Assembly (NCBI GenBank): GCA_963722905.1
Contig: CAVROT010000006.1
Span: forward strand, 124,001 to 188,000
Reading direction: 5' to 3'
Length of the DNA stretch: 64,000 bases
Origin: CAVROT01 sp963722905
GTDB lineage: Bacteria; Pseudomonadota; Alphaproteobacteria; Rhodobacterales; Rhodobacteraceae
In this document: positions 51,377 to 60,649 of the stretch, one piece after another
Numbering within the stretch: position 1 is the stretch's first letter
Layout: every line of letters starts with the position of its first letter
Position numbers and translations under genes: made by a program
The notes under the pieces: model-generated
Database searches by the model: none
Told to the model about the DNA's origin: nothing
What the model saw: the letters and a program-made list of their open reading frames with translations, nothing else

Positions 51377-53227
51377 ATGTCTTCAATGCACGGCGCCCTG
51401 ATCTTCGCCCTGGCGGCCGGCCTGTCGCTGCCGGCATCCGCGCAGGACGGCGGCGAAACCACCCTCACGCACGGCATCTCTACCTTCGGCGACCTCAAGT
51501 ATCCGGCCGGTTTCGCGCATCTGGATTACGTCAACCCCGATGCACCCAAGGGCGGCGAGATCTCGATCGACTGGACGGGCACCTTCGACAGCATGAACCC
51601 CTACAGCCGCAAGGGCCGTTCGGGGATCCTGGCGAACGTCGCATTCGAGGACATGATGACCGGGACCGCCGACGAGATCGGGTCGCTCTACTGCCTGATC
51701 TGCGAGACGGTCGAATATCCTGCCGACAAATCCTGGGCGATCTTCACCATCCGCCCCGAAGCGGCGTTCTCGGACGGGACGCCCGTCACCGCCGACGACG
51801 TCGTCTTCACCCACGACCTCTTCGCCGAACAGGCGCTGCTGTCGTTCCGCACCGTCCTCGCCTCCTACGTCGAGGGGGTGGAGGCGCTGGACGAGCGACG
51901 CGTGAAGTACACGCTGAAATCCGACACGCCGCTGCGCGACCGGATACAGGCCGTCGGCGGCCTGCCGGTGATGTCGAAGGCGTGGTTCGAAGAGACGGGC
52001 GCGCGACTGGACGAAAGCCGGATGGAGCCCGGCATCGGCAGCGGGCCCTACCTGCTGGACAGCCTCGACGTGAACCAGCGCATCGTCTACCGCCGCAATC
52101 CCGACTACTGGGGGCAGGATCTTCCGATCAACGTCGGGCGCAACAACTTCGATACCATCCGCATCGAGTATTTCGGCGACAGCAATGCGTCGCTGGAGGG
52201 GTTCAAGTCGGGCGCCTACACCTTCCGCAACGAGAACAGCTCGAAGCAATGGGCGACGTCCTACGATTTTCCGGGCGTCACGAACGGCGACATCCTGAAG
52301 GTCGAGCTGCCGGACGGCACCATCGCGACCGGCCAGTCCTTCGTGATGAACCTGCGGCGCGACAAGTTCGACGACCCACGCGTGCGTGAGGCGCTGGGTC
52401 TGATGTTCAACTTCGAGTGGTCCAACGAGACGTTGTTCTACGGCATCTACGACCGGATTCAGAGCTTCTGGGAAAACAGCTATCTGGAGCCCGAGGGCCC
52501 GCCGTCCGAGGCCGAGGTCGCCTTGCTGCAACCGCTGGTCGACGATGGGCTGATCGACGCCGCCCTGCTGACGGATCCGCCGGTCATGGCCCCCTCCAGC
52601 GGCGCACGTCAGCTGGACCGCGGCAATCTGCGCCGCGCCTCCGCGCTGCTGGCCGATGCCGGCTGGGAGGTGGGCGACGACGGGATGCGGCGCAAGGACG
52701 GGCAGACGCTGCGCATCGAGATCATCGAGGACAGCCCGACCTTCGACCGGGTCATCAACCCCTTCGTGTCGAACCTGCGCGCTTTGGGCGTGGACGCCGT
52801 CTACAACCGCGTCGATCCCGCGCAATACACCGACCTGACGCGAAACTTCGAGTTCGACCTGATCACCGACCAGCTTCCTCTGGGTTACGAGCCCGGATCG
52901 AACCTGATGCAGTACCTCGGGTGCGAGGGGGTGGACGACGTGTTCAACTCCATGGGCCTCTGCGACCCCGCGGTGGACCGGCTGATCCGGAGCGTCATGG
53001 AAGCCGAGACGAAGGAAGACCTGACCATCGCCGTGCAGGCGCTGGACCGGGTCCTGCGGGCCAAGCGTTTCTGGATCCCGCAGTGGTACAAGGACGTGCA
53101 TTCCGTCGCCTATTACGACTACTACCGGCACCCGGATCCGCTGGCGCCCTATGCGCTGGGCCAGCTGGACTACTGGTGGGCCGACATGGAGGCCTATGAG
53201 GCGCTGAAGGCCAAGGGCGCCCTTTGA
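51377..53227 (+). CDS. Peptide ABC transporter substrate-binding protein (YejA-like, family 5)
   Basis: Periplasmic protein of 616 residues. The signal peptide (GALIFALAAGLSLPASAQ) is followed by YejA-type motifs: HGISTFGDLKYPAGFAHLDY and YVNPDAPKGGEISIDWTGTF near the mature N-terminus. RPEAAFSDGTPVTADDVVF is the family-5 signature. ATG 51377 is preceded by a weak GGAAAG; ATG 51386 is an alternative. It starts a four-gene yejABEF-type operon for oligopeptide (in Escherichia coli also microcin C) uptake. A gap of about 135 bases from the cytochrome gene should hold the promoter. Confidence 0.9.
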   Translation: MSSMHGALIFALAAGLSLPASAQDGGETTLTHGISTFGDLKYPAGFAHLDYVNPDAPKGGEISIDWTGTFDSMNPYSRKGRSGILANVAFEDMMTGTADEIGSLYCLICETVEYPADKSWAIFTIRPEAAFSDGTPVTADDVVFTHDLFAEQALLSFRTVLASYVEGVEALDERRVKYTLKSDTPLRDRIQAVGGLPVMSKAWFEETGARLDESRMEPGIGSGPYLLDSLDVNQRIVYRRNPDYWGQDLPINVGRNNFDTIRIEYFGDSNASLEGFKSGAYTFRNENSSKQWATSYDFPGVTNGDILKVELPDGTIATGQSFVMNLRRDKFDDPRVREALGLMFNFEWSNETLFYGIYDRIQSFWENSYLEPEGPPSEAEVALLQPLVDDGLIDAALLTDPPVMAPSSGARQLDRGNLRRASALLADAGWEVGDDGMRRKDGQTLRIEIIEDSPTFDRVINPFVSNLRALGVDAVYNRVDPAQYTDLTRNFEFDLITDQLPLGYEPGSNLMQYLGCEGVDDVFNSMGLCDPAVDRLIRSVMEAETKEDLTIAVQALDRVLRAKRFWIPQWYKDVHSVAYYDYYRHPDPLAPYALGQLDYWWADMEAYEALKAKGAL

Positions 53228-53243
53228 CGGGACCGCACCGCTG

Positions 53244-54323
53244 ATGGGCGCCTATATCCTCAGGCGGCTGCTGCTGATCATTCCCACGCTGCTGGGGATC
53301 ATGATCATCAACTTCGTGCTGACCCAGTTCGTCCCCGGCGGCCCCATCGAGCAGATCATCGCGGGCCTCGAAGGCAATGGCGACGTGCTGGAGGGGATCA
53401 CCGGCGCCGGCGCCGAGACGCTCAGCGCCGGCACGGACGAGAACTACGTCGGAAGCCGCGGCCTGCCGCCCGAGTTCATCGCCGAGCTGGAGCGCGAATT
53501 CGGCTTCGACAAGCCGATGTGGCAACGCTTCTTCATCATGATGGGCAACTACATCACCTTCGACTTCGGCGAGAGCTATTTCCGCTCCATCAGCGTCATC
53601 GACCTCGTGCTGGAAAAGATGCCGGTGTCGATCACACTGGGACTGTGGACGACCATCATCGCCTACATCGTGTCGATCCCGCTGGGCGTGGCCAAGGCGG
53701 TGCGCGACGGGTCGACGTTCGACACGTGGACCAGCGCGGTCATCATCGTGCTCTACGCGATCCCCGGCTTCCTCTTCGCGATCCTGCTGCTGGTGCTCTT
53801 CGCGGGCGGGTCGTATTTCCAGATCTTCCCGCTGCGCGGCCTCACATCCGACGGGTTCGAGCAGATGGGATTCTTCGAGAAGATCGGCGACTACCTGTGG
53901 CACATCACCCTGCCGGTGCTGGCCTCGACCATCAGCGCCTTCGCCACGCTGTCGCTGCTGACCAAGAACAGCTTCCTCGACGAGATCAAGAAACAGTACG
54001 TCGTCACCGCGCGGGCCAAGGGCGTGCCCGAGCGGCGCATCCTCTATGGTCACGTCTTCCGCAACGCGATGCTGATCGTCGTGGCGGGGTTCCCGGCGGT
54101 CTTCATCGGCGTGTTCTTCACCGGATCGCTCATCATCGAGACGATCTTCTCGCTCGACGGGCTGGGACGCATGGGGTTCGAGGCGACGCTGCAACGCGAC
54201 TACCCGGTGATCTTCGGCACGCTCTTCTTCTTCGGGCTGATCGGTCTGGTCGTGGGGATCCTGTCGGACCTGATGTACGTCCTCATCGACCCGCGCATCG
54301 ACTTCGAGCGGCGGGAAGGCTGA
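53244..54323 (+). CDS. Peptide ABC transporter permease (YejB-like)
   Basis: Permease of 359 residues. The N-terminal RRLLLIIPTLLGIMIINFVL and QFVPGGPIEQII are characteristic of DppB/YejB. A long periplasmic loop follows, and the EAA-type loop is YVVTARAKGVPERRILYGHV (about 252-271). The C-terminus ends VLIDPRIDFERREG. It starts 17 bases after the binding-protein stop and its TGA overlaps the next permease ATG. Confidence 0.92.
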   Translation: MGAYILRRLLLIIPTLLGIMIINFVLTQFVPGGPIEQIIAGLEGNGDVLEGITGAGAETLSAGTDENYVGSRGLPPEFIAELEREFGFDKPMWQRFFIMMGNYITFDFGESYFRSISVIDLVLEKMPVSITLGLWTTIIAYIVSIPLGVAKAVRDGSTFDTWTSAVIIVLYAIPGFLFAILLLVLFAGGSYFQIFPLRGLTSDGFEQMGFFEKIGDYLWHITLPVLASTISAFATLSLLTKNSFLDEIKKQYVVTARAKGVPERRILYGHVFRNAMLIVVAGFPAVFIGVFFTGSLIIETIFSLDGLGRMGFEATLQRDYPVIFGTLFFFGLIGLVVGILSDLMYVLIDPRIDFERREG

Positions 54324-55546
54324 TGGCGCACCCCGATGTCCGCCCCGACCCGGCCGCGCCCGGCCCCGCCGCCCCGCCGGCCACCCCGTCGCCAGGCCAC
54401 GACGCGCCCCCTCCCGTGGCGCCGACGCGCCGGCGGCCGTTTTTATCGCCGCTGAACCGACGGCGCTGGCGCAACTTCCGGCGCAACCGCCGCGCGTTCT
54501 GGTCGCTGTGGATCTTCACCGCCATCTTCACGCTGTCGCTCTTCGCCGAGTTCATCGCCAACGACAAACCCATCGCCGTCAGCTACCGCGGCGAGATCTC
54601 GACCCCTATCTTCAACTTCTACCCCGAGACCGCGTTCGGCGGCGACTTCCGGACCGAGGCGGTCTACCGCGACCCCGAGGTGCAGTGCCTGATCGTCACC
54701 GGCGGGCTGGAGGACTGCTTCGACACGCCAGAGGATCTGATCGCCGCGGCGGACGCGGGCGAGATCGCGGACCCCGAGTTCGCCAAGGGCTGGATGCTGT
54801 GGCCGCCCATCCCGTTCAGCTACAACACCATCGTCGACAAGATCGGGCAGTCGGCCCCCGCCCCGCCGGACGCGGAGAACATCCTCGGCACCGACGACAC
54901 GTCGCGCGACGTGGCGGCGCGGGTGATCTACGGCTTCCGGCTGTCGATCCTCTTCACGCTGATCGTGACCGTGCTCTGCTCGGTCATCGGGGTGGCGGCG
55001 GGGGCCGTGCAGGGGTTCTTCGGCGGGCGCACCGACCTCTTCTTCCAGCGGTTCCTCGAGATCTGGACGTCGACGCCCAGCCTCTACATCATCATCATCC
55101 TCTTCGCGATCCTGGGGCGAAGTTTCTGGCTGCTGGTGTTCGTCACCACGCTCTTCGGCTGGCCGGCCCTCGTGGGGATCGTCCGGGCCGAGTTCCTGCG
55201 GGCGCGCAACTTCGAATACGTCCGGGCCGCCCGCGCGCTGGGGGTGGGCAGCGGCACGATCATGTTCCGCCACATGCTGCCCAACGCGATGGTCGCCACC
55301 GTCACGATGCTGCCCTTCATCATCACCGGCACGATCAGCACGCTGGCCAGCCTCGACTTCCTGGGCTTCGGCCTGCCGTCCTCCTCGCCCTCGCTGGGCG
55401 AGCTGACCTTGCAGGCCAAGCAGAACCTCCAGGCCCCGTGGCTGGCCTTCACGGCCTTCGCGACATTCTCGATCATGCTGTCGCTGCTGGTCTTCATCTT
55501 CGAGGGGGTGCGCGACGCCTTCGATCCGCGAAAGACGTTCCTGTGA
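54323..55546 (+). CDS. Peptide ABC transporter permease (YejE-like)
   Basis: Permease of 407 residues. About 45 N-terminal residues are Pro/Ala-rich and not conserved; the YejE pattern then starts at LSPLNRRRWRNFRRNRRAFW. A large periplasmic domain (about 75-190) lies between helix 1 and the rest, as usual for YejE. The ATPase-contact loop is FEYVRAARALGVGSGTIMFR. LGFGLPSSSPSLGELTLQAK and the terminal FDPRKTFL are typical. GTG of the ATPase gene overlaps its stop. Confidence 0.92.
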   Translation: MAHPDVRPDPAAPGPAAPPATPSPGHDAPPPVAPTRRRPFLSPLNRRRWRNFRRNRRAFWSLWIFTAIFTLSLFAEFIANDKPIAVSYRGEISTPIFNFYPETAFGGDFRTEAVYRDPEVQCLIVTGGLEDCFDTPEDLIAAADAGEIADPEFAKGWMLWPPIPFSYNTIVDKIGQSAPAPPDAENILGTDDTSRDVAARVIYGFRLSILFTLIVTVLCSVIGVAAGAVQGFFGGRTDLFFQRFLEIWTSTPSLYIIIILFAILGRSFWLLVFVTTLFGWPALVGIVRAEFLRARNFEYVRAARALGVGSGTIMFRHMLPNAMVATVTMLPFIITGTISTLASLDFLGFGLPSSSPSLGELTLQAKQNLQAPWLAFTAFATFSIMLSLLVFIFEGVRDAFDPRKTFL

Positions 55547-57195
55547 CGGCCACGCCCGTGCCGGTCCTGCAGGTGCGCGACCTGTCTGTGGGGTTCCGGC
55601 AGGAAGGCGCCGTCACCGCCGCCGTGCGCGGCGTGTCCTTCGACGTCGGCCGCGGCGAGACGGTCGCGCTGGTGGGCGAATCCGGGTCCGGCAAGTCCGT
55701 CACCGCGCTCAGCGCCACCGGCCTTCTGGGCGACAGCGCGCAGGTGGCGGGATCCGTCCTCTACGACGGGCAGGAGATGGTGGGCGCGTCGGACAAGCTA
55801 CTGCTGAAGGTGCGCGGCAACGACGTCAGCTATATCTTCCAGGAGCCGATGACCTCGCTCAACCCGCTCCACACGATCGAGCGGCAACTGGAGGAATCGC
55901 TGTCGCTGCATCAGGCCCTGCGGGGCGACGCGGCGCGCGCGCGCATCCTGGAGCTGCTGGACCAGGTGGGCATCGCGGACGCCGAATCGCGGCTGGGCGC
56001 CTATCCGCACCAATTGTCGGGCGGGCAGCGGCAGCGCATCATGATCGCGATGGCGCTGGCCAACGGGCCCGAGCTGCTCATCGCGGACGAGCCCACGACG
56101 GCGCTGGACGTCACCATCCAGGCGCAGATCCTCGACCTTCTGGCCGACCTCAAGGCGCGGCAGGGGCTGTCGATGCTCTTCATCACGCATGACCTGGGGA
56201 TCGTGCGGCGCATCGCCGACCGCGTCTGCGTGATGAAGGACGGCGAGATCGTGGAGCACGGCGCGACCCAGCGGATATTCTCCGCCCCCCGCCATCCCTA
56301 CACGCGGATGCTGCTGGAGGCCGAGAGCACCGGCCGACCGGGCTCTGTCCCGGAGGGCGCGGCGACGGTGGTCGAGACGGCGGGCCTGCGCGTGTGGTTC
56401 CCGATCCAGAAGGGTCTGCTGAAGCGCACCGTCGGCCACGTGAAGGCTGTGAACGACGCCGGCATCTCGGTTCGCGCGGGCCAGACGCTGGGCATCGTGG
56501 GCGAATCCGGGTCCGGCAAGACGACGCTGGCGCTGGCGATCATGCGGCTGATCGCGTCGGAAGGGAGCATAACGTTCCAGGGGCGCGACCTTCAGGGGCT
56601 GGGCGCGCGCGACATGCGTCCGCTGCGGGCGGACATGCAGATCGTCTTCCAGGACCCCTACGGATCGCTCAGCCCGCGCATGACCGTGGCCGAGATCATC
56701 GCCGAGGGGCTGACCATCCACGCCCCGCGCGTCGACCACGGGGCCCGGGTGACCGAGATCATGGCGGAGGTCGGGCTGGATCCGGCGACGATGCACCGCT
56801 ACCCGCATGAATTCTCGGGCGGTCAGCGTCAGCGCGTCGCGATCGCCCGGGCGATGATCCTGCGGCCTTCGCTGGTCGTGCTGGACGAACCGACGAGCGC
56901 GCTGGACATGACCGTTCAGGTGCAGATCGTGACGCTCCTGCGCGAATTGCAGTCGCGTCACGGGCTGGCCTACCTCTTCATCAGCCACGACCTGAAGGTG
57001 GTGCGCGCGCTCAGCCACAAGGTCGCGGTGATGCGGCGGGGCGACATCGTGGAGGCGGGGACCGTCGACGCGGTCTTCGACGCCCCGCAGACCGCTTATA
57101 CCCGAGAACTGATGGCGGCGGCGTTCGGACCGGGCACCGGGGGCGGACCCGCGACGGACGCCGCGACCGGTGGCGCCAACGTCGCTCCCGGCTAG
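55543..57195 (+). CDS. Peptide ABC transporter ATP-binding protein (YejF-like, two ATPase domains)
   Basis: Fused ATPase of 550 residues. Domain 1 has Walker A GESGSGKSV, Q-loop FQEPMTSLNPL, signature LSGGQRQRI and LIADEPTTALD. Domain 2 has GESGSGKTT (about 319-327), FQDPYGSLSPR, FSGGQRQRVAIARAM and VVLDEPTSALD. Each ends with the oligopeptide-transporter C-terminal region (HPYTRMLLEAE; AYTRELMAAAFG). Both sites look catalytically complete. GTG 55543 overlaps the YejE stop, and the operon ends here. Confidence 0.93.
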   Translation: MTATPVPVLQVRDLSVGFRQEGAVTAAVRGVSFDVGRGETVALVGESGSGKSVTALSATGLLGDSAQVAGSVLYDGQEMVGASDKLLLKVRGNDVSYIFQEPMTSLNPLHTIERQLEESLSLHQALRGDAARARILELLDQVGIADAESRLGAYPHQLSGGQRQRIMIAMALANGPELLIADEPTTALDVTIQAQILDLLADLKARQGLSMLFITHDLGIVRRIADRVCVMKDGEIVEHGATQRIFSAPRHPYTRMLLEAESTGRPGSVPEGAATVVETAGLRVWFPIQKGLLKRTVGHVKAVNDAGISVRAGQTLGIVGESGSGKTTLALAIMRLIASEGSITFQGRDLQGLGARDMRPLRADMQIVFQDPYGSLSPRMTVAEIIAEGLTIHAPRVDHGARVTEIMAEVGLDPATMHRYPHEFSGGQRQRVAIARAMILRPSLVVLDEPTSALDMTVQVQIVTLLRELQSRHGLAYLFISHDLKVVRALSHKVAVMRRGDIVEAGTVDAVFDAPQTAYTRELMAAAFGPGTGGGPATDAATGGANVAPG

Positions 57196-57322
57196 GGGCA
57201 CCGGCGCGACGAACCGGCCCGGATCGGATCGAACGGCGGCCGACCGGCGTGGCGGACGGTCAGCGGCATCGCCGCCTCGGGCCGGTCCGCATGCCGTCGG
57301 GGTCAGGGAAGCGGGGCGGTCC

Positions 57323-58843
57323 TCACCCCGGCCCGAAGGGGCTGCATTCCTGGTCGCGCGCCGACAGGCGACGGCAGGCGAGGTCCGCCATCCCTTCGGT
57401 CATGCCGACGAAGTTGGCGTCGTAGCCGCCGGACTGGCCCACGACCTTTCGCAAGGCCTCGTCCAGCGTGCCGATCTCGACCAGGGCGGTCTTGAGCAGC
57501 ATCCGCTCGGCCTCATGACGCGAGGTGTAGCGGCCGATATTTATGCCCCAGTGACGGCCGCCCGACGTAGAGATCCGGGTCACGACCTCCGGCACCGGCG
57601 GTGCTGCCCCAAGGGCCGATACCGCGGGGCGCAGCAGGGGTGGCCGCACCGCGGCGGGGGCGATCAGCGACGCCACGGCGGCGGGCGCGTTACCGAGGAC
57701 GGCGCCGGGCATGTCGGGGGACCCCTCGGCCAGCAGCACGATGCCGGATGCGGCCGATGCAGCGGCGGCACCGCCGGTCATCACGGCGATCTCGGTATCG
57801 CCCACCGCCGCGGTCGCCTCGGCGATGGCGGCAATGACGGGATCCTCGGCTCCCGGTACGGTCCCGGGGCGGCCGCGCGGGCGCACCGACACGGCTAGGC
57901 CCATGGGCGCGGCGGGCGCTGCAACGGCCGGAGCGGGGTCGGCGCCGACATCGGCGAGGCTTGCCACCGCATAGGTGGGCTTGGACGGCATCTGCACCAT
58001 CGCGCGGCCGGGCGCGCGGCTGAACCCCATGTCCAGAAGTTCGGCCACCCGAGCGTTGCGAGAGGCCGAGCTGCGGCCGCCGAAGACGGTCGCGATGACG
58101 CGCTTCTGCCCCCGCTCGGCCGAGGCCACGAGGTTGAAGCCCGCCGCATTGGTGTAGCCCGTCTTGATCCCGTCGGCGCCCTTGTAGGCGGCCAGCAGGC
58201 GGCGGTTGGTGTTGCTGACGGTCCGCACGCCGGCATCGGCCGACCGGCGCGAGAAGAGGTTGTAGTATTGCGGATAGTCGTAGAACAGGCGTCGCCCCAG
58301 CGTGGTCATGTCGCGGGCCGAGCTGAGATGGCCCGCCTCGGTCAGGCCGTGCGCATTACGGAACGTCGTGTTCGTCATCCCCAGCGCCTTGGCAGTGCGG
58401 TTCATGCGCCGCGCGAACGCCGCCTCCGACCCCGAAATCGCCTCGCCCAGCGCGGTAGCGGCGTCATTTGCCGACTTCACCGCCGCGGCGCGGATGAGAT
58501 AGCGCAGGGCGATGCTCTGCCCCGCCTTCAGCCCCAGCTTGGACGGGGGTTCTGACGCCGCATGGCGCGAGATCTTTATCTTGCGGTCCAGTGAGATCTC
58601 GCCCCGCGATACGGCCTCGAACGCGATGTAGAGGGTCATCATCTTGGTCAGCGACGCGGGGTGCAGCCGCGTATCGGCGTTGCGCGAATGCAGCACCTCG
58701 CCTGTTCGGGCGTCGATGACCATGGCCGCATAGGGCGCTGCGAAAGCGCCGCCGGGCAGGATCGCCACTGCGAACAGGACTACGAGTAGGATTTCCCGAC
58801 ACCGGATCAGGCGCCGGACAAATTGCCACGGACGTTCATTCAC
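57323..58843 (-). CDS. D-alanyl-D-alanine carboxypeptidase (PBP5/DacF type) with SPOR domain
   Basis: Periplasmic serine carboxypeptidase of about 506 residues that trims peptidoglycan pentapeptides. After the signal peptide (ILLVVLFAVAILPGGAFAA) come the SxxK motif HPASLTKMM, the SxN motif VKSANDAAT and KTG in DGIKTGYTNAAG. A long Ala/Pro linker leads to a C-terminal SPOR-like domain (HWGINIGRYTSRHEAERMLL) that binds denuded septal glycan. I start it at GTG 58843 because this gives a normal signal peptide; an in-frame ATG at 58918 would add 25 polar residues. Confidence 0.9.
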   Translation of the reverse strand: MNERPWQFVRRLIRCREILLVVLFAVAILPGGAFAAPYAAMVIDARTGEVLHSRNADTRLHPASLTKMMTLYIAFEAVSRGEISLDRKIKISRHAASEPPSKLGLKAGQSIALRYLIRAAAVKSANDAATALGEAISGSEAAFARRMNRTAKALGMTNTTFRNAHGLTEAGHLSSARDMTTLGRRLFYDYPQYYNLFSRRSADAGVRTVSNTNRRLLAAYKGADGIKTGYTNAAGFNLVASAERGQKRVIATVFGGRSSASRNARVAELLDMGFSRAPGRAMVQMPSKPTYAVASLADVGADPAPAVAAPAAPMGLAVSVRPRGRPGTVPGAEDPVIAAIAEATAAVGDTEIAVMTGGAAAASAASGIVLLAEGSPDMPGAVLGNAPAAVASLIAPAAVRPPLLRPAVSALGAAPPVPEVVTRISTSGGRHWGINIGRYTSRHEAERMLLKTALVEIGTLDEALRKVVGQSGGYDANFVGMTEGMADLACRRLSARDQECSPFGPG

Positions 58844-59232
58844 GGGGATGACCTGCCTCTTGCTGCCCGAGGGTCCGGATCTTTGACTGTCCGGACTTTC
58901 TCGCCATGAGCTTAACATGTGCTTACCGGCTGACTACGAAAACTTGGTTAACTTTCCCTCGCCGATGTAGGCAGATTTTTTAAGTATACCCTACATTTTG
59001 CGCAGCGCGATGATGCACCCACTGCATCTTTGGTCCGTACCGGCCAAATCCCCCGATACCGGCGCGTTTTTCCGGCAGTGCTGTTGCCTGAATGTCGCGG
59101 ACCGCGCCCTGCGTCGTCCGGCATCGGGCGCGCCCGCGCGGACAGTCCGCCGTCCCGCGCCGCCCCCTTTTCACCGCACCGGTTGACCCTATATACAGCC
59201 GCCCATCCGAAACGTTTCAAGCGGAGCCCGCC
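58844..59232. other. Divergent intergenic region between the carboxypeptidase and clpS
   Basis: About 390 bases. The AT-rich part (58940-59000) contains the inverted repeat ATGTAGG (58965-58971) / CCTACAT (58990-58996) around an 18-base spacer with a run of T. It could be a regulator site or the core of one promoter. The part from about 59000 to 59232 is GC-rich with no recognisable gene. No RNA gene was recognised. Confidence 0.4.
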
Positions 59233-59619
59233 GTGACCGAACCGCGCCACATCCGACGCCACGCGCCGGCGCTGCGTATGCCCCTGGCGATGGCCGGGCG
59301 GGAGCCGCGCCGTAGCGACGATGACGGCGACGTCGGCGTCGTCCTCGAAACCAAGCCGAAGACGCAGCGCCCGCCGCTCTACAAGGTGATGCTGATCAAC
59401 GACGACTTCACCCCGATGGAGTTCGTGGTCCATGTGCTGGAGCGGTTCTTCGGCCTTACCCACGCGCAGTCGTTCGAGCTGATGCTGACGGTCCACAAAA
59501 AGGGACTGGCGGTCGTCGGCGTGTTCTCTTTCGAGGTGGCCGAGACCAAGGTCAGCCACGTCATGGACTTCGCCCGTCGGCACCAGCATCCTCTGCAATG
59601 CACGATGGAAAAGGAATAG
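59233..59619 (+). CDS. clpS: ATP-dependent Clp protease adaptor ClpS
   Basis: Adaptor of about 128 residues that delivers N-degron proteins to ClpAP. The core has YKVMLINDDFTPMEFVVHVL (about 54-73), with the Asp-Asp pair that holds the N-degron amino group, then VHKKGLAVVGVFSFEVAETK. GTG 59233 follows GGAG at 59223-59226 by six bases. The next in-frame starts, ATG 59278 and ATG 59290, lack a ribosome site but would leave the core intact. The N-terminal 45 residues are a basic extension. clpA is not adjacent. Confidence 0.93.
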   Translation: MTEPRHIRRHAPALRMPLAMAGREPRRSDDDGDVGVVLETKPKTQRPPLYKVMLINDDFTPMEFVVHVLERFFGLTHAQSFELMLTVHKKGLAVVGVFSFEVAETKVSHVMDFARRHQHPLQCTMEKE

Positions 59620-59637
59620 GGGGCCGGCTCCCCGTCC

Positions 59638-60627
59638 ATGCCCCCGAGATCTCCACTGTCACGGCGTCTGCTTGCGGCTGCCGACAAGGGCCTGTTGAAC
59701 GGCCGCGTGTCGGTCTGGGGCGCCACGGCCGATGACGACATCCCTGCCGGTGCCCTTGCCGTCGTTCGCCGCGCCCCGGATCACGATGCGCTCGCCCGGC
59801 GCGGTGTCGACGTCGTCACCGTTGCCGCACAGCGCTGCGACACGGCCGTCGTGTGCCTGCCGCGGTCGCGCGAGGCAGCCCGCGACCGCATCTCCCGCGC
59901 GGCGGCAGCGACCGATGGGACGTTGCTGATCGACGGCCAGAAGACCGACGGAATCGAGGCGGCGCTGCGCGATGTAAAGGCGCGCGCGGCCAAGGTCGAG
60001 GTCGTCTCGATGGCGCACGGCCGGCTGATCGTGGTGCGGGGCGGAGACTTCGCAGACTGGGAGGCCGGGCCACGGCGGCTTGCGGGCGGCTGGGTCACGG
60101 CGCCCGGAGTCTTTTCGGCCGACGGTCCCGATCCGGGGTCGGCTCTGCTGGCAGAGGCGCTGCCCGCCGCCTTGCCGGGGCGCGTCGTCGATCTGGGTGC
60201 GGGCTGGGGCTATCTCTCTGCCGCGATCCTGCGACGGGACCGCGTGACCGAGTGCCATCTGGTCGAGGCGGACCTCGATGCGCTGGATTGCGCGCGGCTG
60301 AACGTCACCGACCCCCGCGCCCGGTTCCACTGGGCGGATGCCACCGCCGCCGTCCTGCCGGCGGCCGATCGCGTCGTGTCGAACCCCCCCTTCCATGCGG
60401 GCCGGCAGGCGGATCCCGGCCTGGGTGCCGCCTTCGTTGCCGCGGCGGCGCGCATGCTGGCCCCGGGCGGCACGGCCTGGCTGGTCGCCAACCGCCATCT
60501 GCCCTACGAAGCTGCGCTGAACGCGGCCTTCGCGCAGATCGATGAACTGCCGGGCACTGCCGCCTTCAAGCTCTATCGCGCGACCCGCCCCCGCGGCGCC
60601 GGCCGACCGAAAGGACCCCGCCGATGA
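59638..60627 (+). CDS. RsmC-like class I SAM-dependent rRNA methyltransferase
   Basis: Protein of 329 residues with an N-terminal pseudo-methyltransferase half and a C-terminal catalytic half. SAM motif I is VVDLGAGWGYLSAAIL (about 181-196), the acidic motif is HLVEADLDAL, and the amino-group methylation motif is VVSNPPFHAGR (about 246-256). NPPF marks N-methylation of guanine or adenine. 16S rRNA G1207 methyltransferase RsmC has this layout. ATG 59638 begins 18 bases after clpS. The C-terminal tail is Arg/Pro-rich. Confidence 0.86.
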   Translation: MPPRSPLSRRLLAAADKGLLNGRVSVWGATADDDIPAGALAVVRRAPDHDALARRGVDVVTVAAQRCDTAVVCLPRSREAARDRISRAAAATDGTLLIDGQKTDGIEAALRDVKARAAKVEVVSMAHGRLIVVRGGDFADWEAGPRRLAGGWVTAPGVFSADGPDPGSALLAEALPAALPGRVVDLGAGWGYLSAAILRRDRVTECHLVEADLDALDCARLNVTDPRARFHWADATAAVLPAADRVVSNPPFHAGRQADPGLGAAFVAAAARMLAPGGTAWLVANRHLPYEAALNAAFAQIDELPGTAAFKLYRATRPRGAGRPKGPRR

Positions 60628-60649
60628 CCTTGCCCCGACGCCCCGCGGC

